A stretch of DNA of 64,000 nucleotides from Neorhizobium tomejilense (GCA_002968845.1 PVBG01000013.1:62001-126000), one strand, 5' to 3'; counted from the stretch's first letter, positions 1 to 10,647 are shown. A program made the numbers and translations. Notes: generated by a model from the sequence alone, not told the origin.

Positions 1-117
1 CCCGGCAATTTCGAACTTCTTCAGCCAATAACCGTGGATCAACGGGGAACGGGAATGTTTCACCGGCCAGCCGGTTACGAAAGCATTAACCAAAAATGTT
101 TCACGTGAATCAGCCAT
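1..117 (-). CDS. aroE: Shikimate dehydrogenase, N-terminal part (runs off the window)
   Basis: Reading leftward from the ATG at 115-117 gives 39 codons without a stop. They contain the N-terminal shikimate-binding signature of Aro[20 protein letters not shown], with the paired Ser of the S-R-S-P motif that contacts shikimate. AroE reduces 3-dehydroshikimate to shikimate with NADPH in aromatic amino acid synthesis. The start codon overlaps the stop of maf by 8 bases, so the two are translationally linked in one leftward operon. The parS-like palindrome at 97-112 lies inside its first codons. Only the N-terminal end is present, so the NADP domain cannot be judged. Confidence 0.9.
   Translation of the reverse strand, partial: MADSRETFLVNAFVTGWPVKHSRSPLIHGYWLKKFEIAG
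97..112. promoter_or_regulatory. parS: parS centromere site 1 (ParB binding)
   Basis: The sequence TGTTTCACGTGAATCA matches the bacterial parS consensus TGTTTCACGTGAAACA at 15 of 16 positions. It lies within the first codons of aroE and touches the maf stop. ParB, encoded at 9766-10647, is the expected ligand. Sites of this type cluster near the origin and are bound by ParB to load SMC and drive origin segregation with ParA. Confidence 0.85.
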
Positions 118-703
118 CGATCGCTCCCAGTTCGCGCAGCTTTTCGAGAAGCGGCAGCATGGGCAGGCCGAGGATGGTGAAATAGTCGCCCTCTATCCTT
201 GAAAACAACTGGATACCCTCTCCTTCCAGCTGATAGGCCCCGACACTGCCGTAGACCTTTTCCCCGACCCGCGACAGGTAGCGGTCAACGAAGGTTTCGT
301 TCAGTTTCCGGACGGTCAGGTCCGCATGGGCGACATGTTCCCAAACGATCTCATCGTCACGCACAAAAGCGATCGCGCTGTTGAGACGATGGGTTCTGTC
401 CGACAGGGAAAGCAGGTTCTCTTTCGCTTCGGCAAGAGTTTTCGGCTTATGATAGACGCGGCTTCCGAGCGACATGGTCTGGTCGGAGCCGATCACCAGC
501 GCGCCTGGAAAATGGCGGCTCACATCCACCGCCTTTGCCCTGGCAAGCGTCAGCGCCACCTGGTCGGGGCTTGCGCCCTCCAGCCCCGCCTCGATTTTCC
601 GCTCGTCGATATCCGCGGCCCTGCTTTCAAAAGCGAGGCCGGCATTTTCCAGCAGCATCCTGCGGAAGGGGCTGGAGGAGGCGAGTACGAGCGGCACTGT
701 CAC
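110..703 (-). CDS. maf: Maf-family nucleotide pyrophosphatase
   Basis: The 198-residue product has the Maf opening [19 protein letters not shown], followed by the E-R-K and GSDQTM motifs that carry the catalytic acidic residues. Maf/YceF proteins hydrolyse non-canonical or modified nucleoside triphosphates to monophosphates. I chose the GTG at 701-703 because a GGGAG ribosome binding site sits just upstream. A longer frame to 832 reaches into the preceding gene and its extra 43 residues look unlike Maf. It lies 32 bases after the DUF299 gene and overlaps aroE by 8 bases, so a ppsR-like/maf/aroE operon leading away from the origin is likely. Which Maf subfamily and substrate apply cannot be decided by reading. 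Confidence 0.9.
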   Translation of the reverse strand: MTVPLVLASSSPFRRMLLENAGLAFESRAADIDERKIEAGLEGASPDQVALTLARAKAVDVSRHFPGALVIGSDQTMSLGSRVYHKPKTLAEAKENLLSLSDRTHRLNSAIAFVRDDEIVWEHVAHADLTVRKLNETFVDRYLSRVGEKVYGSVGAYQLEGEGIQLFSRIEGDYFTILGLPMLPLLEKLRELGAIDG

Positions 704-735
704 GGAAATCTCCCAAAGGCTGCGAGCGGATTCGC

Positions 736-1557
736 TTAACGCAGCTTCGGGCGTAGCGCAACGATTGCGGCTGCCGTCTCCTCTATCGACCGGCGGGTTA
801 CGTCGATGACAGGCCAATTCTGGCGGGCGCAAAGTGCGCGGGCGTATTTCAGCTCCTCGTTGATCGTCGCGCGGTCGGTATAATCGCGCCGGTCGAACCC
901 TTGAGTGACACCAAGCTCGCGGTGTTCACGCACCTGGCTGATCCGGTCGGTCGTGGCGACGAGGCCGACGATCAGCGGGTGGGTTGCGCGATAGAGGCTG
1001 TCGGGCAGATCGACGCCCGGCACGATCGGGATGTTGGCGGTCTTGATGCCGCGGTTGGCGAGATAGATGCTGGTCGGGGTTTTCGAGGTGCGGCTGATGC
1101 CGATCAGCACGACATCCGCCTCGTCGTAGTCCTCCGGCATCTGGCCGTCGTCGTGATCCATGGTGAAATTGAGTGCCTCGATACGCTTGAAATAATCTGC
1201 GTTGAGCGCGTGCTGGGCGCCGACACGGCGACGGGACGGCGCCCCAAGATAGGCCTGGAAGGTCGCCATGACCGGTTCAAGGACGTTGACACAGGGCAGG
1301 CCCATTTCCCGGCATCGCTGATCGATGAGCTCGGCCAGTTCCTGATCGACAATCGTATAAAGGACGATGCCCGGTTCACGGTCGAGCGCCTCGAGCACCG
1401 CCAGCAGCTGTTTGCGGTTACGGATCAGCGGATAGACATGTTCCACCGCCAGCGACGACTGGAACTGAGCCGAGGCGGCGCGGCCCGCGGAAATGAGGGT
1501 TTCGCCCGTGGAGTCAGATATGAGGTGCAGATGGAAGAAGTTTTTTCTGTTCTCCAC
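736..1557 (-). CDS. Pyruvate phosphate dikinase / PEP synthase regulatory protein (DUF299)
   Basis: This 273-residue protein has the family start [11 protein letters not shown] and a P-loop-like GISRTSKT at about residues 153-160, the nucleotide site of the DUF299 bifunctional kinase/pyrophosphorylase. Such proteins use ADP to phosphorylate a threonine of pyruvate phosphate dikinase or PEP synthase and inactivate it. They reverse this with phosphate, so they set gluconeogenic flux. It is the first leftward gene beyond the origin-like gap. The same pairing of a DUF299 gene with hemE across the origin is known from other alphaproteobacteria. I leave the symbol blank because the target enzyme (PpdK or PpsA) is not visible here. 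Confidence 0.9.
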   Translation of the reverse strand: MENRKNFFHLHLISDSTGETLISAGRAASAQFQSSLAVEHVYPLIRNRKQLLAVLEALDREPGIVLYTIVDQELAELIDQRCREMGLPCVNVLEPVMATFQAYLGAPSRRRVGAQHALNADYFKRIEALNFTMDHDDGQMPEDYDEADVVLIGISRTSKTPTSIYLANRGIKTANIPIVPGVDLPDSLYRATHPLIVGLVATTDRISQVREHRELGVTQGFDRRDYTDRATINEELKYARALCARQNWPVIDVTRRSIEETAAAIVALRPKLR

Positions 1558-1961
1558 GCTAAACTTAACCCTTTGTTGATAACTCGGGAGAGACCATCAG
1601 GTTCTCCCGGACCCGGACCCGGCCTCGGGAAAACCGCCTAGTTTTCCACATTCGCAGATCTTGCGGAGGCGGATCAGGTGGTCTTGTGTGTTGCGGGGAC
1701 AAGCTTTCCGCCCCGCTTTTTCCTCCCCAGCTTATCCACAGATAGCGCCTAATCCGTCAGAGCGCCATGCCTCTGAATTGACTGGCGAAATTCATGCTGT
1801 CCCAGCGAACTTGCCCGAGATGCGATTTTTTATCCCTGACGTGAGCACAAAGCGGCGGATCGTCGCGTCGGCTGTGATTTGACTTTAATCCTTGCTACCC
1901 ACCGACTCTAAGAAATAGAAAACCTTTTAAGATTCATTTCTTTGTTTTTAGGGAGAACCCA
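1558..1961. other. oriC: Probable chromosomal replication origin (oriC) between DUF299 gene and hemE
   Basis: This 404-bp gap between divergent genes has no convincing ORF. It has a perfect DnaA box TTATCCACA at 1732-1740, a match to TTWTNCACA (TTTTCCACA) at 1642-1650, and a one-mismatch box TTATCAACA on the minus strand at 1574-1582. The hemE-proximal end (about 1876-1950) is AT-rich and has GANTC methylation sites at 1904 and 1931. A CtrA-like TTAA-N7-TTGA at 1565-1579 overlaps the first box. In Caulobacter and Sinorhizobium the chromosomal origin lies next to hemE, and parS sites and parAB are close by here. The start point and full DnaA box set cannot be proven by reading. Promoters for both flanking genes must also lie in this gap. 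Confidence 0.75.
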
Positions 1962-2996
1962 TTGACCGGCTCATACCGGAAGATCGTCGAGGTGCTGGAA
2001 GGCAAGACCGTCACTCCACCGCCTGTCTGGCTGATGAGGCAGGCAGGACGTTACCTGCCCGAATACCGGGAAACGCGGGCGACAGCGGGAAGTTTTCTCG
2101 ATCTCTGTTATACGCCGGATCTGGCTGTCGAGGTGACCTTGCAGCCGATCCGGCGTTACGGCTTCGATGCGGCGATCCTGTTTTCCGATATCCTGGTCAT
2201 TCCGGATGCTCTTCATCGAAACGTGCGGTTCGTGCAGGGCGAAGGTCCCCAGATGGATCCGATCGATGTTGCCGGCATTCAGGCTCTGAGGGGCGAAGGC
2301 GTTCTTGCCCATCTTGCTCCCGTCATGGAAACGGTTCGCCGGCTGAGACGGGAACTCCCTGACGAAACTGCGCTGCTCGGTTTCTGTGGCGCTCCCTGGA
2401 CGGTTGCCACCTACATGATCGCCGGCCATGGGACGCCTGATCAGGCCCCTGCCCGGTTGTTTGCCTATCGACATCCCGAGGCTTTCGAAAAGCTCCTCTC
2501 AGCTCTTGCGGAAATTTCCGCGGAATATCTGGTCGCCCAGATCGATGCCGGGGCGGATGCCGTGCAGATCTTCGATTCCTGGGCGGGCGTGCTTGGCGAA
2601 AAGGAATTCGAAGCCTATGCGGTGAAACCCGTCGCGCGGATGATCGAGATCGTTCGCCGCCAGCGGCCGCAGGCGAAGATCATCGCGTTCGCCAAGGGCG
2701 CCGGCCTGAACCTGAAATCCTATCGTCAGAAGACCGGGGCGGATGCGATCGGCCTCGACTGGTCGGTGCCGCTTTCGTTTGCCGCCGAGCTGCAGAAGGA
2801 CGGCCCGGTCCAGGGCAACCTCGATCCGATGCGGGTCGTCGCCGGCGGCAGGCCGCTCGAAGACGGCATCGATGCTATTCTCGAGAAACTCGGGCAAGGG
2901 CCGCTGATCTTCAACCTTGGCCATGGCATTACGCCGGAGGCCAATCCCGACCATGTGACGACACTGATCGAACGGGTGCGCGGAGCGAAGGCGTGA
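1962..2996 (+). CDS. hemE: Uroporphyrinogen decarboxylase
   Basis: The 344-residue protein has the UroD signature [12 protein letters not shown] at residues 25-36 and the second conserved block around [13 protein letters not shown]. HemE removes four acetate carboxyls from uroporphyrinogen III to give coproporphyrinogen III in haem synthesis. The start is a TTG at 1962-1964, six bases after a GGGAG ribosome binding site at 1951-1955. No ATG fits. Length is normal for the family. It overlaps hemJ by four bases (GTGA) and forms a two-gene haem operon that leaves the origin-like region rightward. Confidence 0.96.
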   Translation: MTGSYRKIVEVLEGKTVTPPPVWLMRQAGRYLPEYRETRATAGSFLDLCYTPDLAVEVTLQPIRRYGFDAAILFSDILVIPDALHRNVRFVQGEGPQMDPIDVAGIQALRGEGVLAHLAPVMETVRRLRRELPDETALLGFCGAPWTVATYMIAGHGTPDQAPARLFAYRHPEAFEKLLSALAEISAEYLVAQIDAGADAVQIFDSWAGVLGEKEFEAYAVKPVARMIEIVRRQRPQAKIIAFAKGAGLNLKSYRQKTGADAIGLDWSVPLSFAAELQKDGPVQGNLDPMRVVAGGRPLEDGIDAILEKLGQGPLIFNLGHGITPEANPDHVTTLIERVRGAKA

Positions 2997-3538
2997 GCGG
3001 GGAGGAGCTGCAGACAGGCAAGACAGCCGGCCGGCGGTCGGCATTGCGGGCCCTGGTCGCGCTTGCCGTCTTCGTCGCCATCCTGGTTGCGGTCTACCTG
3101 GCTCAGCCGGGTGATTTTCTTCTCTACGTCAAGGCTTTCCATGTCATCGCCGTGATGTCCTGGATGGCCGGATTGCTGTACATGCCGCGGCTGTTCATTT
3201 ATCACAGCGACGCGGAACCGGGTTCGGCGCAGTCCGAAACCTTCAAGATGATGGAGCAGCGGCTCCTGAAGATCATCATGAACCCGGCGATGATGATTAC
3301 CTGGGTTCTCGGTCTTTTTCTCGCCTGGGACGTCTACGAATTTCGCGGCGGATGGCTGCATGCGAAGATCGGGCTTGTCGTGGTGCTCACAATGGTGCAT
3401 GTGCTGTTCAGCCGCGCGGTGCGTAACTTCGCGGTCGATGGTCCGCGAAGAACGCCGCGTTACTGGCGCTTGATGAATGAACTCCCGACCGTTCTGATGA
3501 TCGGGATCGTCATTCTGGTGATCGTGAAACCGTTCTGA
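2993..3538 (+). CDS. hemJ: Protoporphyrinogen IX oxidase, HemJ type
   Basis: This 181-residue membrane protein starts at a GTG that overlaps the hemE stop. After an N-terminal segment it contains the UPF0093 motif [20 protein letters not shown], with the conserved His and the R-L-F-I-Y-H run, and about four hydrophobic segments ending near the C-terminus. HemJ oxidises protoporphyrinogen IX to protoporphyrin IX in bacteria that lack HemG or HemY. Coupling to hemE supports the call. The stretch of about 30 residues before the conserved core, including a first membrane helix, is longer than in some homologues. A later start is possible but has no better ribosome binding site. Confidence 0.9.
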   Translation: MSGEELQTGKTAGRRSALRALVALAVFVAILVAVYLAQPGDFLLYVKAFHVIAVMSWMAGLLYMPRLFIYHSDAEPGSAQSETFKMMEQRLLKIIMNPAMMITWVLGLFLAWDVYEFRGGWLHAKIGLVVVLTMVHVLFSRAVRNFAVDGPRRTPRYWRLMNELPTVLMIGIVILVIVKPF

Positions 3539-3558
3539 TGCCGGCTTGATCTTTCTTT

Positions 3559-3578
3559 GGCAAGATTTCGGTCTTGCC
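3559..3578 (+). terminator. Stem-loop after hemJ (weak terminator candidate)
   Basis: GGCAAGA and TCTTGCC form a perfect 7-bp stem around a 6-base loop 20 bases after the hemJ stop. There is no clear run of T after it, so it may only mark an mRNA 3' end or a Rho-dependent stop. Confidence 0.35.
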
Positions 3579-3586
3579 CCTTGCGG

Positions 3587-3602
3587 CGTTCCACGTGAAT
3601 CG
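3587..3602. promoter_or_regulatory. Weak parS-like site upstream of rho
   Basis: CGTTCCACGTGAATCG keeps the central CACGTGAA of parS but differs from TGTTTCACGTGAAACA at four positions, one of which is degenerate in known consensus forms. It lies in the rho leader between stronger sites at 97 and 6385. It could be a low-affinity or decayed ParB site. Confidence 0.4.
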
Positions 3603-3730
3603 CTATTTTCGTCGCCATCTCATCTCGTGGCATGCGTGTAATTTCCCGTCGTCCCCGGATCATCTTCCGCGGTAGCGAATTTCACCGACACGCCTAATTC
3701 CCCCGAAATTCTCAATATGGTCCCCTCTTC

Positions 3731-4996
<1,266 letters not shown>

Positions 4997-5023
4997 TCCT
5001 TAGCCGGATTCACGGATACGACG

Positions 5024-5050
5024 AGCGCTCGGTTCTAGCCGGGCGCTTTT
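5024..5050 (+). terminator. Intrinsic terminator after rho
   Basis: AGCGCTCGG pairs with CCGGGCGCT (nine pairs, one of them G-T) around a 6-base loop, followed by TTTT at 5047-5050. It separates rho from mnmE. Confidence 0.8.
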
Positions 5051-5082
5051 CAGTTTGGAGCAGTCTCTGATAGATTGATACC

Positions 5083-6387
5083 ATGATCCAGGCAGTCAAC
5101 GATACGATCTACGCCCATTCCAGCGGCACCCTCCCCGCGGGCGTCGCGGTCATCCGGATAAGCGGGACGCTGGCATTCGACGCTGCCCAGGTTTTGGTGG
5201 GGGAGTTGCCGGCCGCCAGGAAGTCTGCGCTCAGGACGATTCGGAGCCGCAACGGTTCGATAATCGATCAAGCTCTGGTCCTGGCCTTTCCGGGCCCGAA
5301 TTCCTTTACCGGCGAGGACTGTGTTGAAATACACCTGCATGGCAGCCGCGCCGTCGTTTCCGCCGTCTATCGGGAACTGGAGGCGATCGGGCTTCGTCTG
5401 GCCGAAGCGGGCGAGTTTTCCCGCCGCTCGTTCGAAAACGGAAAGCTGGATCTGGTGGAGGTCGAGGGCCTCGCGGATCTGATTGCCGCTGAGACCGAGA
5501 TGCAACGGCGGCTGGCGGTCGAGCAGGGTTTCGGCGGGCAGTCGGCGCTCTATATGGAATGGGCCGAGAGATTGACGCGTGCGCGGGCCTTGATTGAAGC
5601 GGAACTCGACTTCGCGGATGAGGACGACGTTCCCGGATCGGTTTCGGACAGGGTCTGGACCGAGGTGGCGGATCTTTATCTCGAGATCCAGAATCATATC
5701 GCCTCTGCGAAAGCGGGGGAGATCATTCGGGACGGATACAAGGTGGTCATCGCAGGCCCTCCGAATGCCGGCAAGTCCAGTCTTCTCAACGCGCTGGCGA
5801 AACGAGATGTTGCGATCGTCACGGAGATTGCCGGCACCACGAGGGATATTCTGCATGTCGACGTCGACATGGATGGTTATCTCGTACGGTTCTTCGATAC
5901 CGCCGGGCTTCGTGAGAGCGAGGATCGCGTTGAGCAGGAAGGTGTTCGAAGGGCACACATAGCGATCGAACAGGCGGATCTTGTCCTGCAGCTCGAGGAA
6001 ATCGATTCGGACTCGAAACAGATCCTCGACGGGATAACTGCGGAGACCCTGCGCGTTGGAACCAAGGCAGACATACGCCGCCCTTCGGCCGCGTACGATC
6101 TGAATATTTCCAGCGAAACGGGGGATGGACTGGATGAGCTTCGTTCCGTGATCTTGGAAAAACTCCGCGAGACCTGGTCCGGATCGCTGGTTCCCAACCG
6201 GCAGCGACATCTTCAGTACCTGAAAGAGGCTTCCATTTTCATCGAAGAAGCGTTAAACGGCCGAGAGCTCGATCTTCGGGCCGAGAGCCTTCGGGCCGCA
6301 GCATCGTCGCTCGGCCGCATCACCGGCCGGGTCGATGTGGAACAGCTTCTTGACGTGATTTTTTCGCAGTTCTGCATCGGCAAGTGA
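5083..6387 (+). CDS. mnmE: tRNA uridine-5-carboxymethylaminomethyl(34) synthesis GTPase
   Basis: This 434-residue protein has the N-terminal tetrahydrofolate-binding domain ([13 protein letters not shown]). A G-domain is inserted in the helical domain, with P-loop GPPNAGKSS at about 225-233, the switch AGTTRDI and DTAGLRE. The C-terminal C-I-G-K motif holds the family cysteine. With MnmG it installs the cmnm5 group on U34 of tRNAs that read split codon boxes. mnmG follows 45 bases downstream, so the two partners are co-transcribed. The TGA stop is the first three bases of a parS palindrome at 6385-6400. Confidence 0.97.
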   Translation: MIQAVNDTIYAHSSGTLPAGVAVIRISGTLAFDAAQVLVGELPAARKSALRTIRSRNGSIIDQALVLAFPGPNSFTGEDCVEIHLHGSRAVVSAVYRELEAIGLRLAEAGEFSRRSFENGKLDLVEVEGLADLIAAETEMQRRLAVEQGFGGQSALYMEWAERLTRARALIEAELDFADEDDVPGSVSDRVWTEVADLYLEIQNHIASAKAGEIIRDGYKVVIAGPPNAGKSSLLNALAKRDVAIVTEIAGTTRDILHVDVDMDGYLVRFFDTAGLRESEDRVEQEGVRRAHIAIEQADLVLQLEEIDSDSKQILDGITAETLRVGTKADIRRPSAAYDLNISSETGDGLDELRSVILEKLRETWSGSLVPNRQRHLQYLKEASIFIEEALNGRELDLRAESLRAAASSLGRITGRVDVEQLLDVIFSQFCIGK

Positions 6388-6400
6388 TTCACGTGAAACA
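6385..6400. promoter_or_regulatory. parS: parS centromere site 2 (ParB binding)
   Basis: TGATTCACGTGAAACA differs from the parS consensus at only one base. It begins on the mnmE stop codon and fills part of the mnmE-mnmG gap, so it is mostly free of coding constraint. It is 2.4 kb from parA. Confidence 0.85.
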
Positions 6401-6432
6401 GGGCGAGCCGCGCTGTTTCATAAGGTAGGCAA

Positions 6433-8313
6433 ATGGAAACGACATTCGACGTCATCGTCATCGGCGGGGGACATGCTGGCTGCGAGGCAGCGAGTGCGGC
6501 CGCGCGTGTGGGAGCCAGCACCGCGCTGATTACCCATAACCGGCAGACCATCGGCGTGATGTCCTGTAACCCTGCGATCGGCGGTCTCGGCAAGGGCCAT
6601 CTCGTGCGTGAGGTTGATGCCTTCGACGGTTTGATGGGCCGCGTCGCGGATGCCTCCGGTATCCAGTTCCGGCTTCTCAATCGTAAGAAGGGACCTGCTG
6701 TGCGCGGGCCTCGGACCCAGGCCGATCGCAAGCTTTACCGGCTTGCGATGCAGCGTGAAATTTTCGACCACCCTAACCTCACTGTGATCGAGGGAGATGC
6801 CTTCGATATCGGGATCGAGGACGGGCTAGTCAACTCGGTTGAATTGAAAGACGGACGTCGATTCGGATGCGTAACAATTGTTCTGACGACCGGAACTTTT
6901 CTTCGCGGCCTGATTCATATCGGCGACCAGAAGATTCCTGCCGGCCGCGTCGGTGAAGCCCCTTCCCTGGGATTGTCTGAAACCCTGGCGCGATTTGGCT
7001 TGCAGCTGGGTCGGCTGAAGACCGGTACTCCGGCGCGGTTGGATGGAAATACGATCGACTGGAGCCGTGTCGGTTTGCAGGAGGCCGACGAACAGCCGGT
7101 TCCTTTTTCCTTCATGACCGACAAGATCACCACAAGGCAGATTGCGTGCGGCGTCACGCGCACAACCGATGCGACCCACAAGATCATCTCGGACAATATC
7201 CATCGCTCCGCGATGTATTCCGGCCAGATCGAAGGGGTAGGCCCGCGGTATTGCCCGTCGATCGAGGACAAGATCGTCCGTTTCGGCGAGCGCGACGGGC
7301 ATCAGATCTTTCTGGAGCCGGAAGGCTTGGACGATCCGACGGTCTATCCGAATGGTATTTCGACATCCCTCCCCGCCGAGGTCCAGGAGGCGTTCATTCG
7401 AACAATTCCGGGTCTGGAGGCAGTGACGATCATGCAGCCCGGTTACGCGATCGAATATGATCACGTGGACCCCCGCGAACTGACCGCGGGCTTGGAAGTG
7501 AAGAAGATTCCGGGCCTTTTCCTTGCCGGGCAGATCAATGGCACAACGGGTTATGAAGAAGCGGCGGCGCAGGGTCTGGTGGCCGGATTAAATGCGACGC
7601 AAAAAGCGTCCGGCGGTGAGCCCTATCATTTCAGCCGCGCCGACTCCTATATCGGCGTCATGATTGACGATCTCACGTCTCGCGGGGTGACTGAACCCTA
7701 TCGAATGTTTACGTCCCGTGCCGAATACCGGCTGTCTCTCAGGGCGGACAACGCGGATGTTCGGCTGACGGAGAAAGCGATCGAGCTGGGTTGTGTCGGA
7801 CCTGCGCGGGCGGCGAAGCTGCGAGCCTATACGCAGGCGCTGGATGCAGGCCGGGAGTTGCTCCGATCCCGCAATTTGACCCCCAACGAGGCCAATAGTC
7901 ATGGCCTGAAGTTGAACAAGGACGGACAGCGACGAACCGCCTATGAGCTGCTGGCTTATCCTGATCAATCGTTGGGAGGCCTCACCGCTATATGGCCTGA
8001 ATTCGCGCAGTTGTCCCCCAAGGTTGCGGAAGCCCTGGAAATTGAAGCGTCCTATGCGGTTTACATGAACCGGCAGGCAGCCGATATTCACGCTACCCAT
8101 CGGGACGAGGCCCGAATTATCCCGCAAGGCTTTGATTTTACAGGTCTTCCTGGTCTTTCCAATGAACTTAAACTGAAGCTGACGGCGGCAAACCCGGGGA
8201 ATCTTGCACAGGCTGGCAAGGTTGATGGGATGACGCCAGCCGCCCTTGCTCTTATCCTGGCGCTACTTCGTAAAGAAGAAACTGCACCAGATCGCCTCAA
8301 GCGAGTCCTGTAA
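6433..8313 (+). CDS. mnmG: tRNA uridine-5-carboxymethylaminomethyl(34) synthesis enzyme MnmG
   Basis: The 626-residue protein opens with the FAD dinucleotide fold [11 protein letters not shown] (residues 11-21). It continues with the MnmG signatures [19 protein letters not shown] and RGPRTQADR, and a C-terminal helical domain that binds MnmE. It is the FAD-dependent partner that completes U34 modification with MnmE. The start ATG follows an AAGGTAGG ribosome binding site. The rsmG ATG follows the TAA stop with no intervening base, so translation is probably coupled. The length is typical (about 620-630). Confidence 0.98.
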   Translation: METTFDVIVIGGGHAGCEAASAAARVGASTALITHNRQTIGVMSCNPAIGGLGKGHLVREVDAFDGLMGRVADASGIQFRLLNRKKGPAVRGPRTQADRKLYRLAMQREIFDHPNLTVIEGDAFDIGIEDGLVNSVELKDGRRFGCVTIVLTTGTFLRGLIHIGDQKIPAGRVGEAPSLGLSETLARFGLQLGRLKTGTPARLDGNTIDWSRVGLQEADEQPVPFSFMTDKITTRQIACGVTRTTDATHKIISDNIHRSAMYSGQIEGVGPRYCPSIEDKIVRFGERDGHQIFLEPEGLDDPTVYPNGISTSLPAEVQEAFIRTIPGLEAVTIMQPGYAIEYDHVDPRELTAGLEVKKIPGLFLAGQINGTTGYEEAAAQGLVAGLNATQKASGGEPYHFSRADSYIGVMIDDLTSRGVTEPYRMFTSRAEYRLSLRADNADVRLTEKAIELGCVGPARAAKLRAYTQALDAGRELLRSRNLTPNEANSHGLKLNKDGQRRTAYELLAYPDQSLGGLTAIWPEFAQLSPKVAEALEIEASYAVYMNRQAADIHATHRDEARIIPQGFDFTGLPGLSNELKLKLTAANPGNLAQAGKVDGMTPAALALILALLRKEETAPDRLKRVL

Positions 8314-8931
8314 ATGCTTCTGAACGGCAAGAGTGTTTCACGTGAAACGCAAGAGAAGCTTGAGCATTTTTCCGCGCTTTTCCAGAAGTGGGCCAAGGCC
8401 ATCAACCTTGTGGCGCCGTCGACGCTAGACGAACTGTGGCGGCGCCATATAGCCGACAGCGCTCAAATCTTTCAGCTTTCCCCGCAGCCATGCAAGTGGC
8501 TTGACCTTGGTTCTGGAGGTGGTTTCCCCGGGATCATAACCGCGATCTTTCTGGCCGAGGTGCAAGAGGGGTGGGTTCATCTGGTGGAGAGCAATCAGAA
8601 GAAGGCAGCGTTTCTTCGAGTGGCGCTTAGCGAGACGGGCGCGAGAGGCTCTGTTCATCCACTGCGAATCGAATCGGCTTCGAAGGCTCTTCCAGATTGC
8701 GAGCGCATCTCAGCCAGGGCGCTTGCAGAGCTTGATCCGCTTCTTTCCTACACGTCGGCGTGGATGATCGGCAGAGAAACAAGAGCTTTTTTTCATAAAG
8801 GCCGGGATTACGCGGCGGAAGTCGAGAAAGCCCGTGGTCGTTGGGTATTCGATCTGATAAAACACCAGAGTGCCGTCGAGCCGGATTCAGTTATCCTTGA
8901 GATAAGCAATTTGAGGCACAAAGAACCCTAG
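8314..8931 (+). CDS. rsmG: 16S rRNA (guanine-527-N7) methyltransferase
   Basis: The 205-residue protein has the RsmG core: [19 protein letters not shown], then the SAM-binding [11 protein letters not shown] and the [15 protein letters not shown] strand. It methylates N7 of G527 in 16S rRNA. Loss gives low-level streptomycin resistance in other bacteria. The gene sits between mnmG and parA, the order seen near many bacterial origins. Codons 7-12 carry a near-perfect parS site (8334-8349), so this N-terminal stretch, S-V-S-R-E-T, is shaped by two functions. Confidence 0.96.
   Translation: MLLNGKSVSRETQEKLEHFSALFQKWAKAINLVAPSTLDELWRRHIADSAQIFQLSPQPCKWLDLGSGGGFPGIITAIFLAEVQEGWVHLVESNQKKAAFLRVALSETGARGSVHPLRIESASKALPDCERISARALAELDPLLSYTSAWMIGRETRAFFHKGRDYAAEVEKARGRWVFDLIKHQSAVEPDSVILEISNLRHKEP
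8334..8349. promoter_or_regulatory. parS: parS centromere site 3, inside rsmG
   Basis: TGTTTCACGTGAAACG matches the parS consensus at 15 of 16 bases and has a perfect 14-bp palindromic core, GTTTCACGTGAAAC (8335-8348). It is the most symmetric site in the window and lies about 600 bp upstream of parA. Confidence 0.92.
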
Positions 8932-8946
8932 ATTTTCAGGTGCCGC

Positions 8947-9738
8947 ATGTTTGAAAGAAATCGGGTTATCACGATCGCCAACCAAAAAGGTGGCGTCGGC
9001 AAGACAACGACGGCGATCAACCTGGCCACGGCGCTCGCCGCCATCGGCGAGAGTGTGCTGATCGTGGACCTCGATCCCCAGGGCAATGCCAGCACCGGGC
9101 TGGGCATTGAGCGCCGTGATCGCAAGATCTCCTCCTATGACCTGTTGATGGGTTACAACTCCATCGCCGAGACTGCGCTGGCAACGGCGGTTCCGAACCT
9201 TCACATCGTCCCTTCGACAATGGATCTACTCGGGTTCGAGATGGAAATCTCCCAGGCTCCCGATCGGGCGTTCAAGCTTCGAAGCGCCCTGAATGGCGAT
9301 GACGCCTTGGCCTATTCCTATATTCTGCTGGATTGCCCCCCATCGTTCAACCTTTTGACGATGAATGCCATGGCGGCGGCTCATTCTATTCTGGTGCCCC
9401 TACAGTGCGAGTTTTTCGCCCTGGAGGGTCTGAGTCAGCTGCTGGAAACCGTCGACCAGGTGCGTCGCAGCGTCAATCCCTCGCTCGACATTCAGGGAAT
9501 TGTCCTGACCATGTTCGACGCCCGAAATAACCTCGCCCAGCAAGTCGTCAACGATGTTCGGACGCATCTGGGGGAGAAGGTCTACCATACGTTGATTCCG
9601 CGCAACGTTCGGGTTTCGGAAGCGCCCTCCTACGGGAAGCCGGCAATCCTTTATGACTTGAAATGCGCCGGCAGCCAGGCCTATTTGCAGCTGGCTTCTG
9701 AAGTCATCCAGCGGGAACGCAGGCGCAAGGCTGCCTGA
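8947..9738 (+). CDS. parA: Chromosome partitioning ATPase ParA
   Basis: The 263-residue protein has the deviant Walker A KGGVGKTTT at residues 14-22 with the signature first lysine. It also has the A' motif LIVDLDPQGNASTG and Walker B YILLDCPPS. ParA forms ATP-dependent dimers on the nucleoid that pull ParB-parS complexes and so move the origin to the cell pole. An AGGT ribosome binding site precedes the ATG. It lies 15 bases after rsmG and 27 bases before parB. The short form without an N-terminal DNA-binding domain is the chromosomal type, not a repABC plasmid RepA. Confidence 0.97.
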   Translation: MFERNRVITIANQKGGVGKTTTAINLATALAAIGESVLIVDLDPQGNASTGLGIERRDRKISSYDLLMGYNSIAETALATAVPNLHIVPSTMDLLGFEMEISQAPDRAFKLRSALNGDDALAYSYILLDCPPSFNLLTMNAMAAAHSILVPLQCEFFALEGLSQLLETVDQVRRSVNPSLDIQGIVLTMFDARNNLAQQVVNDVRTHLGEKVYHTLIPRNVRVSEAPSYGKPAILYDLKCAGSQAYLQLASEVIQRERRRKAA

Positions 9739-9765
9739 CGCTTTGCAGATAAGTGAGTAGTGAGA

Positions 9766-10647
9766 ATGAACGACGACCTCTCGAAACGGCGCCTCGGGCG
9801 CGGCCTTGCCGCTCTTATCGGTGAGATGGACCAGCCGGCACCTGTCAACAGTGGTGCCCGCAGCGTCAACCCGGATCGCATGGTGCCGATCGAGCACGTG
9901 TCGCGCAATCCGAAGAATCCGCGCCGGAGCTTTGATGAGGGTGAGCTGCAAGATCTCGCAAGCTCCATTCGCCAGCATGGTATCGTTCAGCCGGTCGTCG
10001 TTCGGCCGCGCGGGGCCGATCAATTTGAGATCATCGCCGGCGAACGCCGCTGGCGTGCGGCCCAGCTTGCCGGCCTGGTCGAAATCCCTGTCATCGTTCG
10101 CGATGTGGATGATCGGACGGCGCTCGAGATTGCTATCGTCGAGAACGTCCAGCGCTCAGACCTCAACCCCTTGGAAGAGGCGCTGGGTTATGATCAGCTG
10201 ATTGCCGAGCATGGTTACACCCAGAACGATCTTGGCGAAATTATCGGCAAAAGCCGAAGCCATGTGGCCAATAGCCTCCGTCTGCTGAAACTGCCGGAGC
10301 CGGTTCGGGACATGCTGGCAGGAGGTAGCCTTTCCGCGGGTCACGCCCGTGCGCTTATCACGACATCGGATCCGGTTTCGCTGGCACGTACGATTATCGC
10401 TAAAGGCATGTCGGTTCGAGATGCTGAGAAGCTGGCTCAAAACGACATCAAGGCCCAATCCGAACCCTCAAACGTTTCGAAAGCGGAACAAAAGGACTCT
10501 GATACTCTTGCGCTGGAACGCACCCTTTCTGATTCACTGGGCCTGGACGTGAAGATCAACCACAAGAACGGTGGTGGGCAGATCAGGATCGGTTACCGCA
10601 CGCTTGAGCAGCTCGAGGAGATATGCCGCCTTCTTGAGCGGCGATAA
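9766..10647 (+). CDS. parB: Chromosome partitioning protein ParB
   Basis: The 293-residue protein has the N-terminal RLGRGLAALIGE that contacts ParA, and Box I with PNPRRSFD-like text (NPKNPRRSFDEGELQ). It also has the CTP-binding Box II GERRWRAAQLAG and the NVQRSDLNPLEEA segment. The parS-reading helix-turn-helix (QNDLGEIIGKSRSHVANSLRLL) and a C-terminal dimer domain follow. ParB is a CTP-dependent clamp that loads at parS and slides. I prefer the ATG at 9766, with AAGTGAG eight bases upstream, over a GTG two codons earlier. The stop is only 10 bases from the stop of convergent holA. Confidence 0.96.
   Translation: MNDDLSKRRLGRGLAALIGEMDQPAPVNSGARSVNPDRMVPIEHVSRNPKNPRRSFDEGELQDLASSIRQHGIVQPVVVRPRGADQFEIIAGERRWRAAQLAGLVEIPVIVRDVDDRTALEIAIVENVQRSDLNPLEEALGYDQLIAEHGYTQNDLGEIIGKSRSHVANSLRLLKLPEPVRDMLAGGSLSAGHARALITTSDPVSLARTIIAKGMSVRDAEKLAQNDIKAQSEPSNVSKAEQKDSDTLALERTLSDSLGLDVKINHKNGGGQIRIGYRTLEQLEEICRLLERR

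Noticed and set aside
901-1641. A plus-strand ORF across the DUF299 gene and part of the origin gap
   Set aside because: It is antisense to a conserved gene and has no motif. Its end in the origin gap is incidental.
5050-6210. A 386-codon open frame antisense to mnmE
   Set aside because: mnmE has all G-domain and THF-domain motifs on the plus strand and this frame has none.
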